A stretch of DNA of 64,000 nt from Erigeron canadensis (lineage: Eukaryota > Streptophyta > Magnoliopsida > Asterales > Asteraceae): the NCBI RefSeq assembly GCF_010389155.1, contig NC_057767.1, forward strand, positions 6,679,765 through 6,743,764, written 5' to 3'. The notes beneath the pieces were generated by a model, which was not told where the DNA came from, did not search any database, and saw only the letters and a program-made list of their open reading frames with translations. Positions 33,470 to 44,045 of this stretch are shown here, in pieces. The position numbers were made by a program, and so were the translations under genes. Position 1 is the first letter of the stretch; each line of letters starts with the position of its first letter.

Positions 33470-33745
33470 CATTGACTGCGCTGCAATGGGTATGTTACAT
33501 GGCCACTGCGCCGCAGCCATTATCCACGGAGCTCAAAGTGAATTAACCCCATTGCGTCGCAGTGGGGGTTGCAAGGGTTGACTGCGCCGCAGTCATTGGA
33601 TGAAGAATTCTGGACGTGGATTCGGACTGTGCCGCAGTGGAGGTATCCATAGCCACTGCGTCGTAGTCGTAGGAAGTCAAAGTCAAACCCAGGAGACTGT
33701 GCCGCAGTGGGGAGCATCACTTGCCCACTGCGCCGCAGTGGATGC
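33470..33745. repeat. CG-rich palindrome cluster CACTGCGCCGCAGTG, unit 2
   Basis: Seven to eight near-copies of CACTGCGCCGCAGTG / GACTGTGCCGCAGTGG stand at intervals of about 30-50 bases. The spacing and the varied central base show the palindrome itself is what is kept, not a tandem unit. Confidence 0.75.
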
Positions 33746-34927
33746 ACGGGAGCTGAAGCCCTTGGACGATTTTTGCATCAGATTTGGAGAAGTAAAAATA
33801 AGAAACACAACCGTAATTCCCAACTTATCTAAAATCTTTCTAGGAGCTGTTCTATAAGGGTTCTTCAATCTCCAAGCAAGTTTTCTTAGGCAGATTCATT
33901 GAAGATTCACGAGCACTCATCTAGATCGTATCTACTTTTATTGTCTTGCAATTTCAATTTCTCAACGATTGGTACATCATGTTTCTCTTTAATTTTAATC
34001 ATTATTTTGAATTGATCATGAGTGGCTAAACAATTTATCATCCACCTTGATGAAACTAGACGAATGATGTGATTGCAATATTTTTAATTCAAAGGGTTTA
34101 TTTAATTATCATTGTTCCGTGATCTTGATGATTTAATTCTTTTCAATAATTATTATGATATTGGTTGCATATAAATTCTTCGTTGGTGGTACCAGTTGAA
34201 TGTATATGTGATTTTAAAATGGTTGTTTGTCTATGAGCAATTATTACTAGTTCATGGCATGGTAGTGAATATCATTTTAAGAGAAGTGTAATTTTGTCAA
34301 CGTAATTTATTATGGTTGGTGGTACCACGTTATTTTTACATAGGGCCAATTGATAATTTGATAGTCAGTAAAACTAATTGTTGGAAGAATTATCTTGGCA
34401 TTGGTGGTACCGGTCTGGGTAATTCAACTAGCAACTTAGGTGATTTGGTAATTTGTTCACGGTTGGTAGTACTACGTGAGCACCTTAATCTTTTCACGAC
34501 TATCCTTAAACTCAAATGAATTTTTTCTTAATTAAATACAATCACATTTGAAGTAAAGTGAATTCAAGGTGGATGACTTTTATTAATATTGTTTGAAGTT
34601 CTTCTTTACTTTTATGCAATTTGGCTTTCAAATTTATTGTCAAAAATATTTGCGAAGTAATACCCATTTTTCCAAACCATTTCATCAAACAACTAGTCAA
34701 TCCAATCCCTGAGAACGAACACGGTCTTACCTTTTAACTATATTACAAAAAGTTGGGTCCACTCCCCGTAAGTGCGTAGTAGTGAGTTTTTAGGAGATTC
34801 TGGTTTATAAATTTAAAGCTCGATTTGGCACATCAGCATGCGATCAGGTTCACTGCCTGTTAGTGTGTAGTAGTCAGTCGCAAGGTGATTCGTGTTTTAT
34901 AAATTTAAGACTAGATTTCACATATCA

Positions 34928-35787
34928 ATGACATCATACTCACCACATCATCAATGTCTTTGTTGCACACCATTATTGGCATGCTTGGTCGCGAGTTCTC
35001 TATGACAGACTTGGGCACTCTTAACCATTTTCTCGGGATCTCTGCCACTCGCAGCTCTAGTGGTTTGTTTTTATCTCAGAAGAAGTACGCTACGGACATC
35101 CTAAAGCGTGCTAATATGTTAAGCTGCAACCCTTGCCGAACGCTAGCTGACACACAGTCGAAGTTGGACACCACGGGCCCTCCGGTTGCAGACCCCACAC
35201 TATACAGGAGTCTTGCAGGTGCTCTTCAGTATCGTACATTCACTCGACCCGACATCTCTTATGCTGTACAGCAGATTCATGTTTCATCCACAGATGGTCT
35301 TGTTGCATATTCTGATGCTAATTGGGGCGGTTGGCCGACTACACGCCGCTCCACCTCCGGATATTGTGTATTTCTTGGCGATAATCTTCTCTCGTGGTCT
35401 TCAAAGCGCCAACATGTTATCTCTCGATCCAGTGCAGAAGCTGAATATTGGGGTGTGGCTAATGCAGTAGCAGAAACATGTTGGCTACGTAATCTTCTAT
35501 TGGAACTACACACATCTCCTACTAAGGCCACCCTTGTCTATTGTGATAACATCAGCTCAGTGTACCTGACATCGAACCCAGTTCAACATCAGCGGACTAA
35601 GCACATTGAGATTGACAATCATTTTGTTTGTGATCAGGTTGCCTTGGGTAATATTCGGGTTCTACATATCCCCTCTCGGTCACAGTATGCAGACATCTTC
35701 ATGAAAGGGCTTCCTACTTCACTTTTTACAGATTTTCGATCCAGTTTGAACGTTCGGATTTCTCCTCCCGATAAAACTGCGGGGGGA
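34928..35787 (+). pseudogene. Copia reverse transcriptase C-terminal part and RNase H
   Basis: After the nested element, RT continues with 'LGREFSMTDLGTLNHFLGIS' and 'FLSQKKYATDILKRANM'. RNase H follows: 'VAYSDANWGGWPTTRRSTSG' (first Asp), 'SRSSAEAEYWGVANAVAETC' (Glu), 'LVYCDNISSVYLTSNPVQHQ' (Asp) and 'RTKHIEIDNHFV'. The 279-codon frame is open from 34954 to a TAG at 35791 in the LTR. A segment around 'IHVSSTDGLVAYSDANW' is shorter than in relatives, so there is a deletion between RT and RNase H. Confidence 0.9.
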
Positions 35788-35932
35788 TGTTAGTAAAGTA
35801 TATAATTGTGATTAGCTTGGCTCATTGGCCCTATTGTACGTAAATAGCCCATCATAGCCTACAAATGTAATTATATATTTGCACCTAATGTAACATTGGA
35901 TTTCGTTGAGAAAAATATTATTCAACACATGA

Positions 35933-37768
35933 TTTATACTTCATAAATTGTAAAGTATCAATGTATTGGTAATTTCATATTGTCATCGTGTGCATCTTTA
36001 ACTAAAGCTCTAATCAATTGCTTTGGCCGATGATGAAATTGATGATCGATTCGCATTATTCACGTGATAGTATGTGTTTATGAGTCGGGTTATTCAAAGA
36101 AATTGAGTTGTTTAGGTTTAAAAATCTGGTTGGACCAGGTTAGTCAGATGAACCAAATTAGGATCTCGGGCTGTCTGGGTTTAGTGTAGTACTTTGCGGA
36201 GATTATTATGTTAAAGCAAACAATGAAAATTGGATAACAATGAATGATGTTACCCACATAACATACAGTTACATTAAAACCACAATGATAACGATAATAT
36301 GCCTTACCAACAGTTACCTCAACTAAAATAATGACTATCTAAGGACAATTATATGATATATCTTAATAAATTTGATATCTAATCCAGAGAAAAAAACTCA
36401 TACAAAGAAGCTAAAACCTAGAGTTAAAGATACTTGTTCAAAAACTACTTTGTTGCATCCACGCCAGGTTCGAATCTTGATAATGCCCTAAAAGGTTTGA
36501 TCTACCATGTGTAGATAGGTATAACATTACTAAGGCTCCCTCACTACATTTGCATGTAACACGATTTGAACCCATGACCCCCTAGGAAAAACAACAAATT
36601 GGAATACATAGTACACGAAACATGTACTTGTAAATAAAATAAAGATATGAACTAACTTTCAATAGATTCTCTAGCAACACACCACATCTATCTAAAATAT
36701 ACTTAAAATATTTTCTAACTATGTGTATCCAAATTATTTCTCTATTTATTCACTAATTTAGATATTTCTACCTAACATACCAATAATACTCTTAACAAAA
36801 TTATTTACAACATATATCCTTTAACATTTAAAATAACCTCAATACCTATTTTACATCAAACTTTTACACAATAATCTCACGTTACTGCTACCATCACCGA
36901 CACCACCACCCATTGCCTAAGGTCCCCTAATAGTTTGGGCATTTAAATTTATGGCTGAAAATAAATATATTATTGGGGATTTTTTTACATTTAGTTTGAC
37001 TTTAGTTATGAGTCTAAGGAATAAAGGTGACGTGCTATTTCAAGTCGATATTTTCATTCAAGTGAAATGCGCCTTCTTTTTAGTTATCATTAAATATGAA
37101 AAAAAATATATGGAGAAATATATGAATGTAAAAAACAATATTTTTTTCAGTTTTTTATGAATTTGAAACCTGTGATGTGTTAAAATGAAAATGACATTTA
37201 AAAATAGTTTTTAAATATAATCCAACCAATCCGAATACAAGAAAATAAAATTTTCAATCAATCAGAAGCGAGAGAATTCATTCTTTTTTTTTCTCTGCTC
37301 TACCGGCAATATTATATATATAATATATATATAGGGTAAAGTTATTTTGAGAACCCTTTTTTTTGCGAGAACCTTTGAGAACTTTTCAAATCAAGCCCAA
37401 CCGATGATTGTCCTTTACATGAAAATTGTTTTTTTATTGTTTTCTGAATAACTTATGTGTAATTTTGAAGTTTATAATTGTGTGAAGCATGGATTATCAT
37501 CCGTTATACAATTATGTGGAGATTTGGATTATTGATCACATGTGCACGAATATTGCTATGATCACATGTAATCATAGCAATATTTGAGTGACTGAAGTTG
37601 TACAATAGGATTATAGGAAAGACACTTTGGTGAAGGGTAATACTTGAAGAAACAAAGACTAAAAGAGCGACCAAAAGTGAAGATAGTTGACACTTGATAT
37701 GTTTGGAAAGGATGGTGATATATTTAAAATTATTATATATATATTTTTTTTGAACAGCTTTAAGATTA
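35933..37768. other. Spacer with a SINE-like trace; no gene seen
   Basis: At about 36450-36600 there are two pol III B-box-like words: 'CCAGGTTCGAATCTTG' (plus) and, on the minus strand, 'CATGGGTTCAAATCGTG', suggesting one or two decayed SINE heads. At 37331 'GGTAAAGTTATTTTGAGAAC' begins a segment that looks like a transposon end, but its partner end was not found. The rest is AT-rich. Confidence 0.4.
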
Positions 37769-38149
37769 TCTCTATCTCTATATATATATAAAAGCCTATC
37801 AGAAAGCGCTTACGTGGCGCTCTTTGAGCCCGCCACCTCAACTTTTTCTCACGTGGCATCACGAGAACGATTCAAGTGACAAGTCATCAGCACGTACGCA
37901 ACTTATCCGATGATGTGGAGTGTCTACTTAAACATGTATATAAACCAGTAAATCATCTTTCAATAAAAAAAAAAGCTAAAGGTAGGGATTAAACCCATGA
38001 CCTCAAGGTTACCATGGCATAACATTTGTCAATTGAACCACAATGACTTTTGTTTCAAATTTAGAAAACCACATTACTTAAATGCTTATAATATTACTTT
38101 CCCATCAATTGCTATTCTAGAAAGGAAATAAATAGATTTATGTTTTCTT

Positions 38150-38200
38150 TGCCATCTATTATTATTATTATTTTTATTATTCTTATTATTAGTGTTATTT

Positions 38201-38274
<74 letters not shown>

Positions 38275-38290
38275 GAATACTATTATTATT
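38150..38290. repeat. Compound (TAA)n(TTA)n microsatellite
   Basis: A run of about ten TAA units (38202-38238) passes directly into about twelve ATT units (38239-38273), with more ATT on both sides. The two halves are complementary, so the tract is a perfect AT hairpin about 35 bp per arm. Confidence 0.9.
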
Positions 38291-39335
38291 ATTTTAACAA
38301 CGATATTATGATTATTGTTGTTAAATATAATATGACAGATTATAAGATTATTGTTATTATTAAGAATATTATCAATGGATAATCGTGTTATCAATGGGTT
38401 TAAAGATTAAAATTTATTAGCTTCTTAACTCATGTACTTTTTTATTAAAGTATTTATTGATCGTGGGCTACATGACTCATGGTCACTCAATAATGCTTAT
38501 CTATTGTTATTAATATTAATTTGATCAATACAATTGTTATTTGTGAAATTCACTTTTTATTGTGATCATGATTGATATTCCACCAAATTTTTACAATAAT
38601 ATGACAATACTCTAAGTAATATAGAAATATTTTTAAACTAGAAAGATTGAAAATCATTGGGTTTAAGGTTGCATATACCTCGTCCAAAAAAAAAAATTCA
38701 TATGATTAATCACCGATCTCAGGTAATAGTTTTATTTACCATTAATTTCTGTCATTTAAAGATGTCGTCTTTTATCTCTATTATTTGAATAGTCATGGGA
38801 TCGAGATTACTTGAACATTACTACTTTTCTCCTGTTGTTGATGTGTTTTCTTCATATCCTTAAGATTATGGTTCTATGAATTGTATATATAGAAAATGGA
38901 AGATGATGATGATGAAATGTGTATGGGTAATTAGGTATGGATTTGAAAAAAGAAATAATGAAGACCGAATGATCACAGCTAAACATCAATCTTTTCATTA
39001 TTTTTCTTCTTTCACCCGTATAGGGATCTATATTCTATTTGTTTGATCTTCCTTAATACTTTAGCACCATATGTCATCAAATATTTCTTGTATTTGATTT
39101 ATAAAGAAACTATTATTTATAAATTTTGTTTAATATATAATACTCCAAAGTAGAGATATAGGTAGATGACGATCGTCTGATTTCATGCTAATTTAATGGC
39201 TTTTTGTGATGATTGTAGGTAATCAGTTTTATTTACTATTCATCGTCATCTTAGGGTAATATTATTGTTATTATTATTTTTATTAGTAATCATATTAATG
39301 TATCTCGGTTTTATTGTTATCATATTAATATATTA

Positions 39336-39592
39336 CTCCCTCCGTCCCACTAAACTTGTCCACTTTTATATTTTCAAAGTCAAACTTTACGAACTTTGAC
39401 CATAAATATTTTTGTTTGTGTTATATAATATTTGATGAAAGTTATATGAATTGATTGTGTTTTAGATGTGTGTTTTATTGGTATAACTTTTATCGACTAA
39501 TATATAACATAAATAAAAATATTTATGGTCAAATTTTGTAAAGTTTGACTTTGAAAATATAAAAGTGGACAAGTTTAGTGGGACGGAGGGAG
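39336..39592. mobile_element. Stowaway MITE (Tc1/mariner), 257 bp
   Basis: Begins CTCCCTCCGTCCCACT and ends with its exact reverse complement, with TA on both sides (39334-39335 and 39593-39594). The inverted repeats extend about 110 bases each ('AACTTGTCCACTTTTATATT'), so the whole element is a near-perfect hairpin. It is nested in the Helitron. Confidence 0.96.
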
Positions 39593-40152
39593 TATTATCA
39601 AGGATTTCCAAATCAATGGGTTTACAAATCAATGCTATTATTATATGATTTTTTTAATTATGATTTTAATATTTGTTATTAGTATTATTGCCAAGAATAT
39701 TAAAATCATTAAGTTTATAAAATTGAAATTCGTTGATTTAGTTTCATAAAATATTTACCTGCTTGATCACTCATAGTTTGCAAATATCACTACAAACTGT
39801 AATACTAGAATCATTGAAAATCTCCACTAGGTCTAGAAGTATTATCACTCACAATTTTACTGATGTGTGTCTACATTATTTCTTTTATAATCAGTTGAGA
39901 CTTTGTTTTCAAGACAACAAGATGTGTTAGTAATTGTCAAGAGGTATAACAATGTCGAATGAAAGCCAATGAAAATACAAATGGTGGCCTGGATGGGATT
40001 AGATATAGTAGCTTGTGTTGGTGACCACTTTTGTGAACAATGTTGGCAATACGAATGGTTTTTTGGTAAGATTATTCTTATTGCATTTCATTTACGATGA
40101 ACTATATAAGAAAACTAGAATAGCCCGATGCAATACACGGGTATCACTTAGT

Positions 40153-40592
40153 TATATTATATTGGCTCATTGTTCTATTGAACATAATTGATTCAATCCT
40201 CCTTTCTTCATTTTTTGGAGCTTGATGCCTTGCTTATCATCAAGATATTTTTGCATAGTCACCCCTTGGCTCATTGGCACGCTATCAGGACCTTCTTTTA
40301 TGTTGCAAGCCGCATGCCATGTCGACTATGATTAATTGTCGTAGTTGATGAGTTAAAAGAGCCCTAGACTCATACGATTACCATGGTATACACATAATTA
40401 TAAGATATGAACTCGTTATTCTATTAGTCAAATTAATTAATTTTACATAATTGAATTCATAAATAATTGTAATAATAATTAAAGTGTACGTCGGTAATTT
40501 CATATGGTTAGAAGCATCGTTAATTGAAGCCCAATCCATGTTTTTACATATTTTTGAAGAAAGTTAACAATAACAATACAAATATATATAGA
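40153..40592. other. 3' flank of the NAC gene
   Basis: AT-rich; should contain the 3' UTR of the minus-strand NAC gene. No other feature seen. Confidence 0.4.
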
Positions 40593-43563
40593 CTATTTTC
40601 CGTAGCGCCAAAAGTCCATCTCTCCATGTAATGATACTTGATTGATTTGTTGCATTGATGAAGACGATGATGCATTTGTATTACTCTCATACCTCACCAC
40701 CCTTTTTGATGAATCCCCGTCTCCATCGGTTGCCCCAATATGAGAAGTATTCACTAGTCTATCCATCATCCCCCATTCGTTTCCAGTTGCATTTACCATG
40801 CTTTGAGCCGGTTCACAGGTTCCGATCTCCAAACCAGGCTCACAAGTTTGGTATGCAACTGGAAGCTGATTTTCACAGCTTCCACTGTCACAGTCGCCAT
40901 GGTTAGACATTAGTTGTTTAACCATGACGGGTGAATCTTCAGATGGAAGATTGGAAAAATCGTAACCTAAAGGTTTGTGAGTCGGTATGAAATTTTGAGC
41001 TTGGAGATGAGGGTAAGAATGAGGAAGGTGACCATGGTTGAGCCCTAAATCAACAAAGGTTTGTAGATTTTGGTGTTGTTGTTCTTGATGGTATGGTAAG
41101 TATTGATGGTTATCAACTCTAGCGTTTGGAAATGAACCATGTTGGTTCGGACCATGGCTAAGTTGATCAGATCCCATGCTACTTCTTGATGACCCGTCGT
41201 TACCTCCAACCTTAAACAAATTCTTCTTCTTGAATACCCTACAAATTACCCATCCATCCTCCTGAAAAAGTGGTTAATTCGTTGACAAAAGTCTTTTAGA
41301 TAAGTCACTATTCACTTAAGATTAAAGAAAGAAGCAGCAGATTTAAAGGACACTGTGATTTTATATATATATGAATGTATTTTATTTTATACATGGTTCA
41401 ATGGGTAGCTAGACACAACTAACCTAATTATTAAATGAATTTTTGGGTCTAAGTTCAAATTGTTAGACATGATTATTAATTAATTAAGCATATATATAAT
41501 AAGATGTAACTTACAGGAGATGTGAGCGAGGGATTGAGAGGATCATGATGATCATCATTATCTTCTAGTCGATATTCATGCATGATCCAATCAGTCTTTT
41601 GGCCGTGTGGAGCTCGTCCCCGATAGAAAACCAGGGTTTTCCTCATACCAATCTTTTCAGAAGTGTTGCGAATACATTTGTCTCTCCCAGTTGCCTTCCA
41701 AAATCCAGCGTTCGTCGCTCTGTTCGTCCTTGAACCTGTCGGGTACTTTCTGTCCTTGTGGCTGAAAAAGTACCACTCGTTTTGCGGCGTCGATCCGATG
41801 TTGCACCTTTCTGTAAGAATCATCAATCTCGTTTCAGTTAGGAGTAAAAGTCATCGTTTGTATTACGTATATACAGATAATGTACGTTTTGTTAAGTTTG
41901 ACCAAATAGTTTATTTGAAAGGAAGTAAAGAAAGAAAGAAAGAAACTTTATCTCTTCCGCTGGTTTTGAGCCTTAATACTTCGACGGTGTACGGAGGAGG
42001 TTAAAATGTAGGCAGACCTTACCTCTACCTATGTAGAGAGTCTACTTCCATTTCTACTTAAATGGTAGAAAAGACCCTTCAACCTTTGCATGGGATGAGG
42101 ATCAAACCATGACCTCTGTTTTCAGAGGCCAAAGTGTTTAATTACCACTGATCCGACCATACTTGTTTTTTTTTGTTTTTTTTTATTTTTTATTCTTTTT
42201 TTTAGGAAGTGTTACCAAATATTTAACTCACTAGCTATACTTTACAGTCATTCCTTTAAGTCATTGTAAATTCAGTTGTATTTCTAAAAATTTTCTATGT
42301 TTTCAATGATTTTTTCGAGTTTTAGGCATTTTGATATATAGTTATCTCTCCTTAAGTTAGACAAATACGTCTTTACGAGTTTTATAAGCAAGTTTAAAAT
42401 TGATAATTAATACATTGATCTATATCGGATATTCGTTTCACCCGTAACACTACTAAAACTACTGTATATATTATTATTTTTATTTTCCGAAGAAACAAAA
42501 TACACATAACTTTATTAACGGATTGTGTAGCCTAGACTACCCCCTTTGTTCTATAAATTTACGCCTGTGGCTAAATGTAACCACATGACTAAAGCTACTT
42601 TTCATTACTAGATACTCGTACATTTTATTAATAGAATTATTGATATCTTATGCCTACTTTTGTTTTCCAATTTTACTATTAGATGTAAAACGTTTAGTTA
42701 GTCCTTTAACACTAATTTGAGATGATGAGCATAGTGTCCGCCTGTTGCAGCGGCGGTGGAGATGAAGGGCGGTCGTGGAGATGAAGGGCGGTCGTGGAGA
42801 TGAAGGGAGACGGTGAAGAAGGAGGGCGACGGCAGTCCGGAGAGTGATAAAAGGTAGAAGAAATTAAGTGTATTATGATTAGAGAGAATTAGATAAATAA
42901 GGGTATATAAGGATTTTATATTTAAATAGGGGTATTATGAGAATACTGAAAAATATGCTTAATTTCCAAATATAAAAAACTAATATGCTTTATAAAGGTT
43001 TATATTTATAAGTTTATATATTATAGATAACTCATTCTTAATCAGTAAAATTTAAGTTTGTTTAATTTTTGTATGTGACATTTTTGAATATATATATAAT
43101 TTTTTCTTTAACTTTAATTTTAAAAAAAGCTTGTTTTCATTAAACCAAGCTCGTACGTAACTAGCTAATTAGTCAAATTCAACATCAAATCGTTCGGTCT
43201 GTCACTCAATTATATTCTACTTTGTTTCATACTTAATTTCATTTTCATATATAAAAGATTCGTAAGTCGTAACACAATATATAGCCTGATGATGTTTTTA
43301 TTAACACACTAATAACATGCATGCAATAATTCTATTCTAATACATATATAAAAGAGCTAATTATATTAAATATATATCCAAATCAAATAACAAAACTAAC
43401 CTTGAAGATCCCATGGCTCAACCTTGTTCAAGTCAATTTCTCTAATAACATCCATATCGAATTTCTGGAAAGAAATTTTCTTCTTCAAGTAGTAATGAAG
43501 CAGTTCTTCATCCGTTGGATGAAACCTAAACCCCGGTGGAACACCTCCACTCGACGAAGCCAT
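40593..43563 (-). CDS. NAC transcription factor, SOMBRERO/BEARSKIN clade, 3 exons, 375 aa
   Basis: Exons on the minus strand are 43563-43401, 41810-41515 and 41261-40593, joined in frame with GT/AG borders (1,128 bases with TAG). The NAC domain fills residues about 8-170: '[20 protein letters not shown]' (subdomain A), '[15 protein letters not shown]' (B), '[20 protein letters not shown]' and '[15 protein letters not shown]' (C), '[20 protein letters not shown]' and '[12 protein letters not shown]' (D), and '[18 protein letters not shown]' (E). '[19 protein letters not shown]' and the C-terminal '[10 protein letters not shown]' point to the SMB/BRN1/BRN2 group, which controls root-cap cell maturation in Arabidopsis. 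The C-terminal half is Gln/His/Ser-rich, as expected for an activation region. It acts in the nucleus. The two intron positions are the conserved NAC ones. Intron 1 (1,590 bp) carries a SINE and a Helitron. Confidence 0.95.
42001..42163 (-). mobile_element. SINE (minus) in NAC intron 1
   Basis: On the minus strand: A-box-like 'CGGATCAGTGGT', B-box-like 'CATGGTTTGATCCTC', then 'ATGCAAAGGTTGAAGG' and an end 'GAGGTAAGGTCTGCCTACAT', a tail typical of a widespread plant tRNA-derived SINE type. No target duplication assigned. Similar tails appear near 47270. Confidence 0.6.
42725..43027 (-). mobile_element. Short Helitron (minus), ~303 bp, in NAC intron 1
   Basis: On the minus strand it starts TCTATAATATATAAAC after an A, passes 'CTTTATAAAGCATATTAG' and 'TTGGAAATTAAGC', and ends with 'CCGCTGCAACAGGCGGACAC' and TATGCTCAT. 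The same order and wording are found in the plus-strand element at 62447-62689. A 20-bp unit 'GGAGATGAAGGGCGGTCGT' is repeated three times near its 3' end (42756-42808). Confidence 0.75.
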
Positions 43564-43697
43564 CACACGCTCACTAAGTGCTTATAATTCTTTTCTCTAA
43601 ATAGATATACGTATCGATCTTTTCTTTTTCTTTGTTTTACGAAAAAGGATCGGATCGATCGATCATATATCAGTCTAAAATTGATGTGCAAAAAGGT

Positions 43698-43705
43698 TTT
43701 ATATA
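43698..43705 (-). promoter_or_regulatory. Candidate TATA box of the NAC gene
   Basis: Minus-strand TATATAAA about 135-140 bases upstream of the ATG at 43563, giving a 5' UTR near 105 bases, a normal arrangement for a plant gene. Confidence 0.5.
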
Positions 43706-44045
43706 GTGGTTAATAATGTTTATATATATTTTGTGAGGTGTCAAGGAATTGAAGAAGGGATGTGAAAGTTGAAGGCCGGTGACTACGCCGGCGGTGTAGC
43801 TTAAAGCTAACGTAGAATGCAAGTCATAGTATTTGGACTCTTAGACATGATCCCATGCAATTTCAACTTCTTTCCCCACGCGCTTTTCTATATGCGCGTG
43901 TATACATGTACTTTCCCGCTTACAATTTTTTTTGTTACACTTCAATCTGCATGAACCGAATTTGATGATACAATTGTGCTTGGATGTCACTCTAAAAATA
44001 AAGAAATAAAAAAAAAAATTCTCTCATTTTAAATGTTTTAGTTTA

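Larger units (their letters stand above)
31417..34927 (+). mobile_element. Nested LTR-type element made of two diverged head-to-tail units
   Basis: Inserted in the Copia RT motif: RT breaks at YVDD and resumes at 34928 with an I-I-L-T reading. Ends are TGATATGT/ACATATCA, with target copies ATGAT (31412-31416) and ATGAC (34928-34932), one mismatch. Inside are two related units (about 31417-33240 without its hAT, and 33241-34927). Each has, in order, a 'GTTTGTTAGTGTT'-type block, a cluster of CG-rich palindromes, AGTCAAAG repeats, a leader, and a 'CTTGATG' region. They look like two long LTRs with no coding interior, as in a LARD or a rearranged Ty3/gypsy element; that is inference. A ~90-bp tandem repeat closes unit 2 (34757-34927). 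Confidence 0.7.
27715..35927 (+). mobile_element. Copia LTR retrotransposon, full structure, nested insertion, defective
   Basis: 5' LTR 27715-27839 (125 bp) and 3' LTR 35788-35927 (140 bp) both start TGTTAGTA and end ACA; CATGA target copies lie at 27710-27714 and 35928-35932. A primer-binding site TGGTATCAGA begins at 27840 and a purine tract GCGGGGGGA precedes the 3' LTR. The domain order gag-protease-integrase-RT-RNase H is that of Ty1/Copia. The short LTRs and gag type fit an Ale/Retrofit-like lineage (inference). The reading frame is broken by stops and frameshifts, part of integrase is deleted, and a 3.5-kb LTR-type element interrupts RT at 31417-34927. Confidence 0.95.
37769..40152 (+). 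mobile_element. Probable non-autonomous Helitron, 2.4 kb
   Basis: The 5' end TCTCTATCTCTATATATA follows an A and leads into 'AAAGCCTATC' and 'CTTACGTGGCG'. The 3' end has the hairpin-like 'GCCCGATGCAATACACGGGT' followed by ATCACTTAGT and then T. No helicase coding sequence is present. It contains a SINE-like head (minus strand, about 37975-38058), a large AAT/ATT microsatellite and a Stowaway MITE. The CTTAGT end deviates from CTAGT, so the call is moderate. Confidence 0.55.

Noticed and set aside
36951..37160. 69-codon ORF in AT-rich DNA
   Set aside because: Low-complexity composition and no family resemblance.
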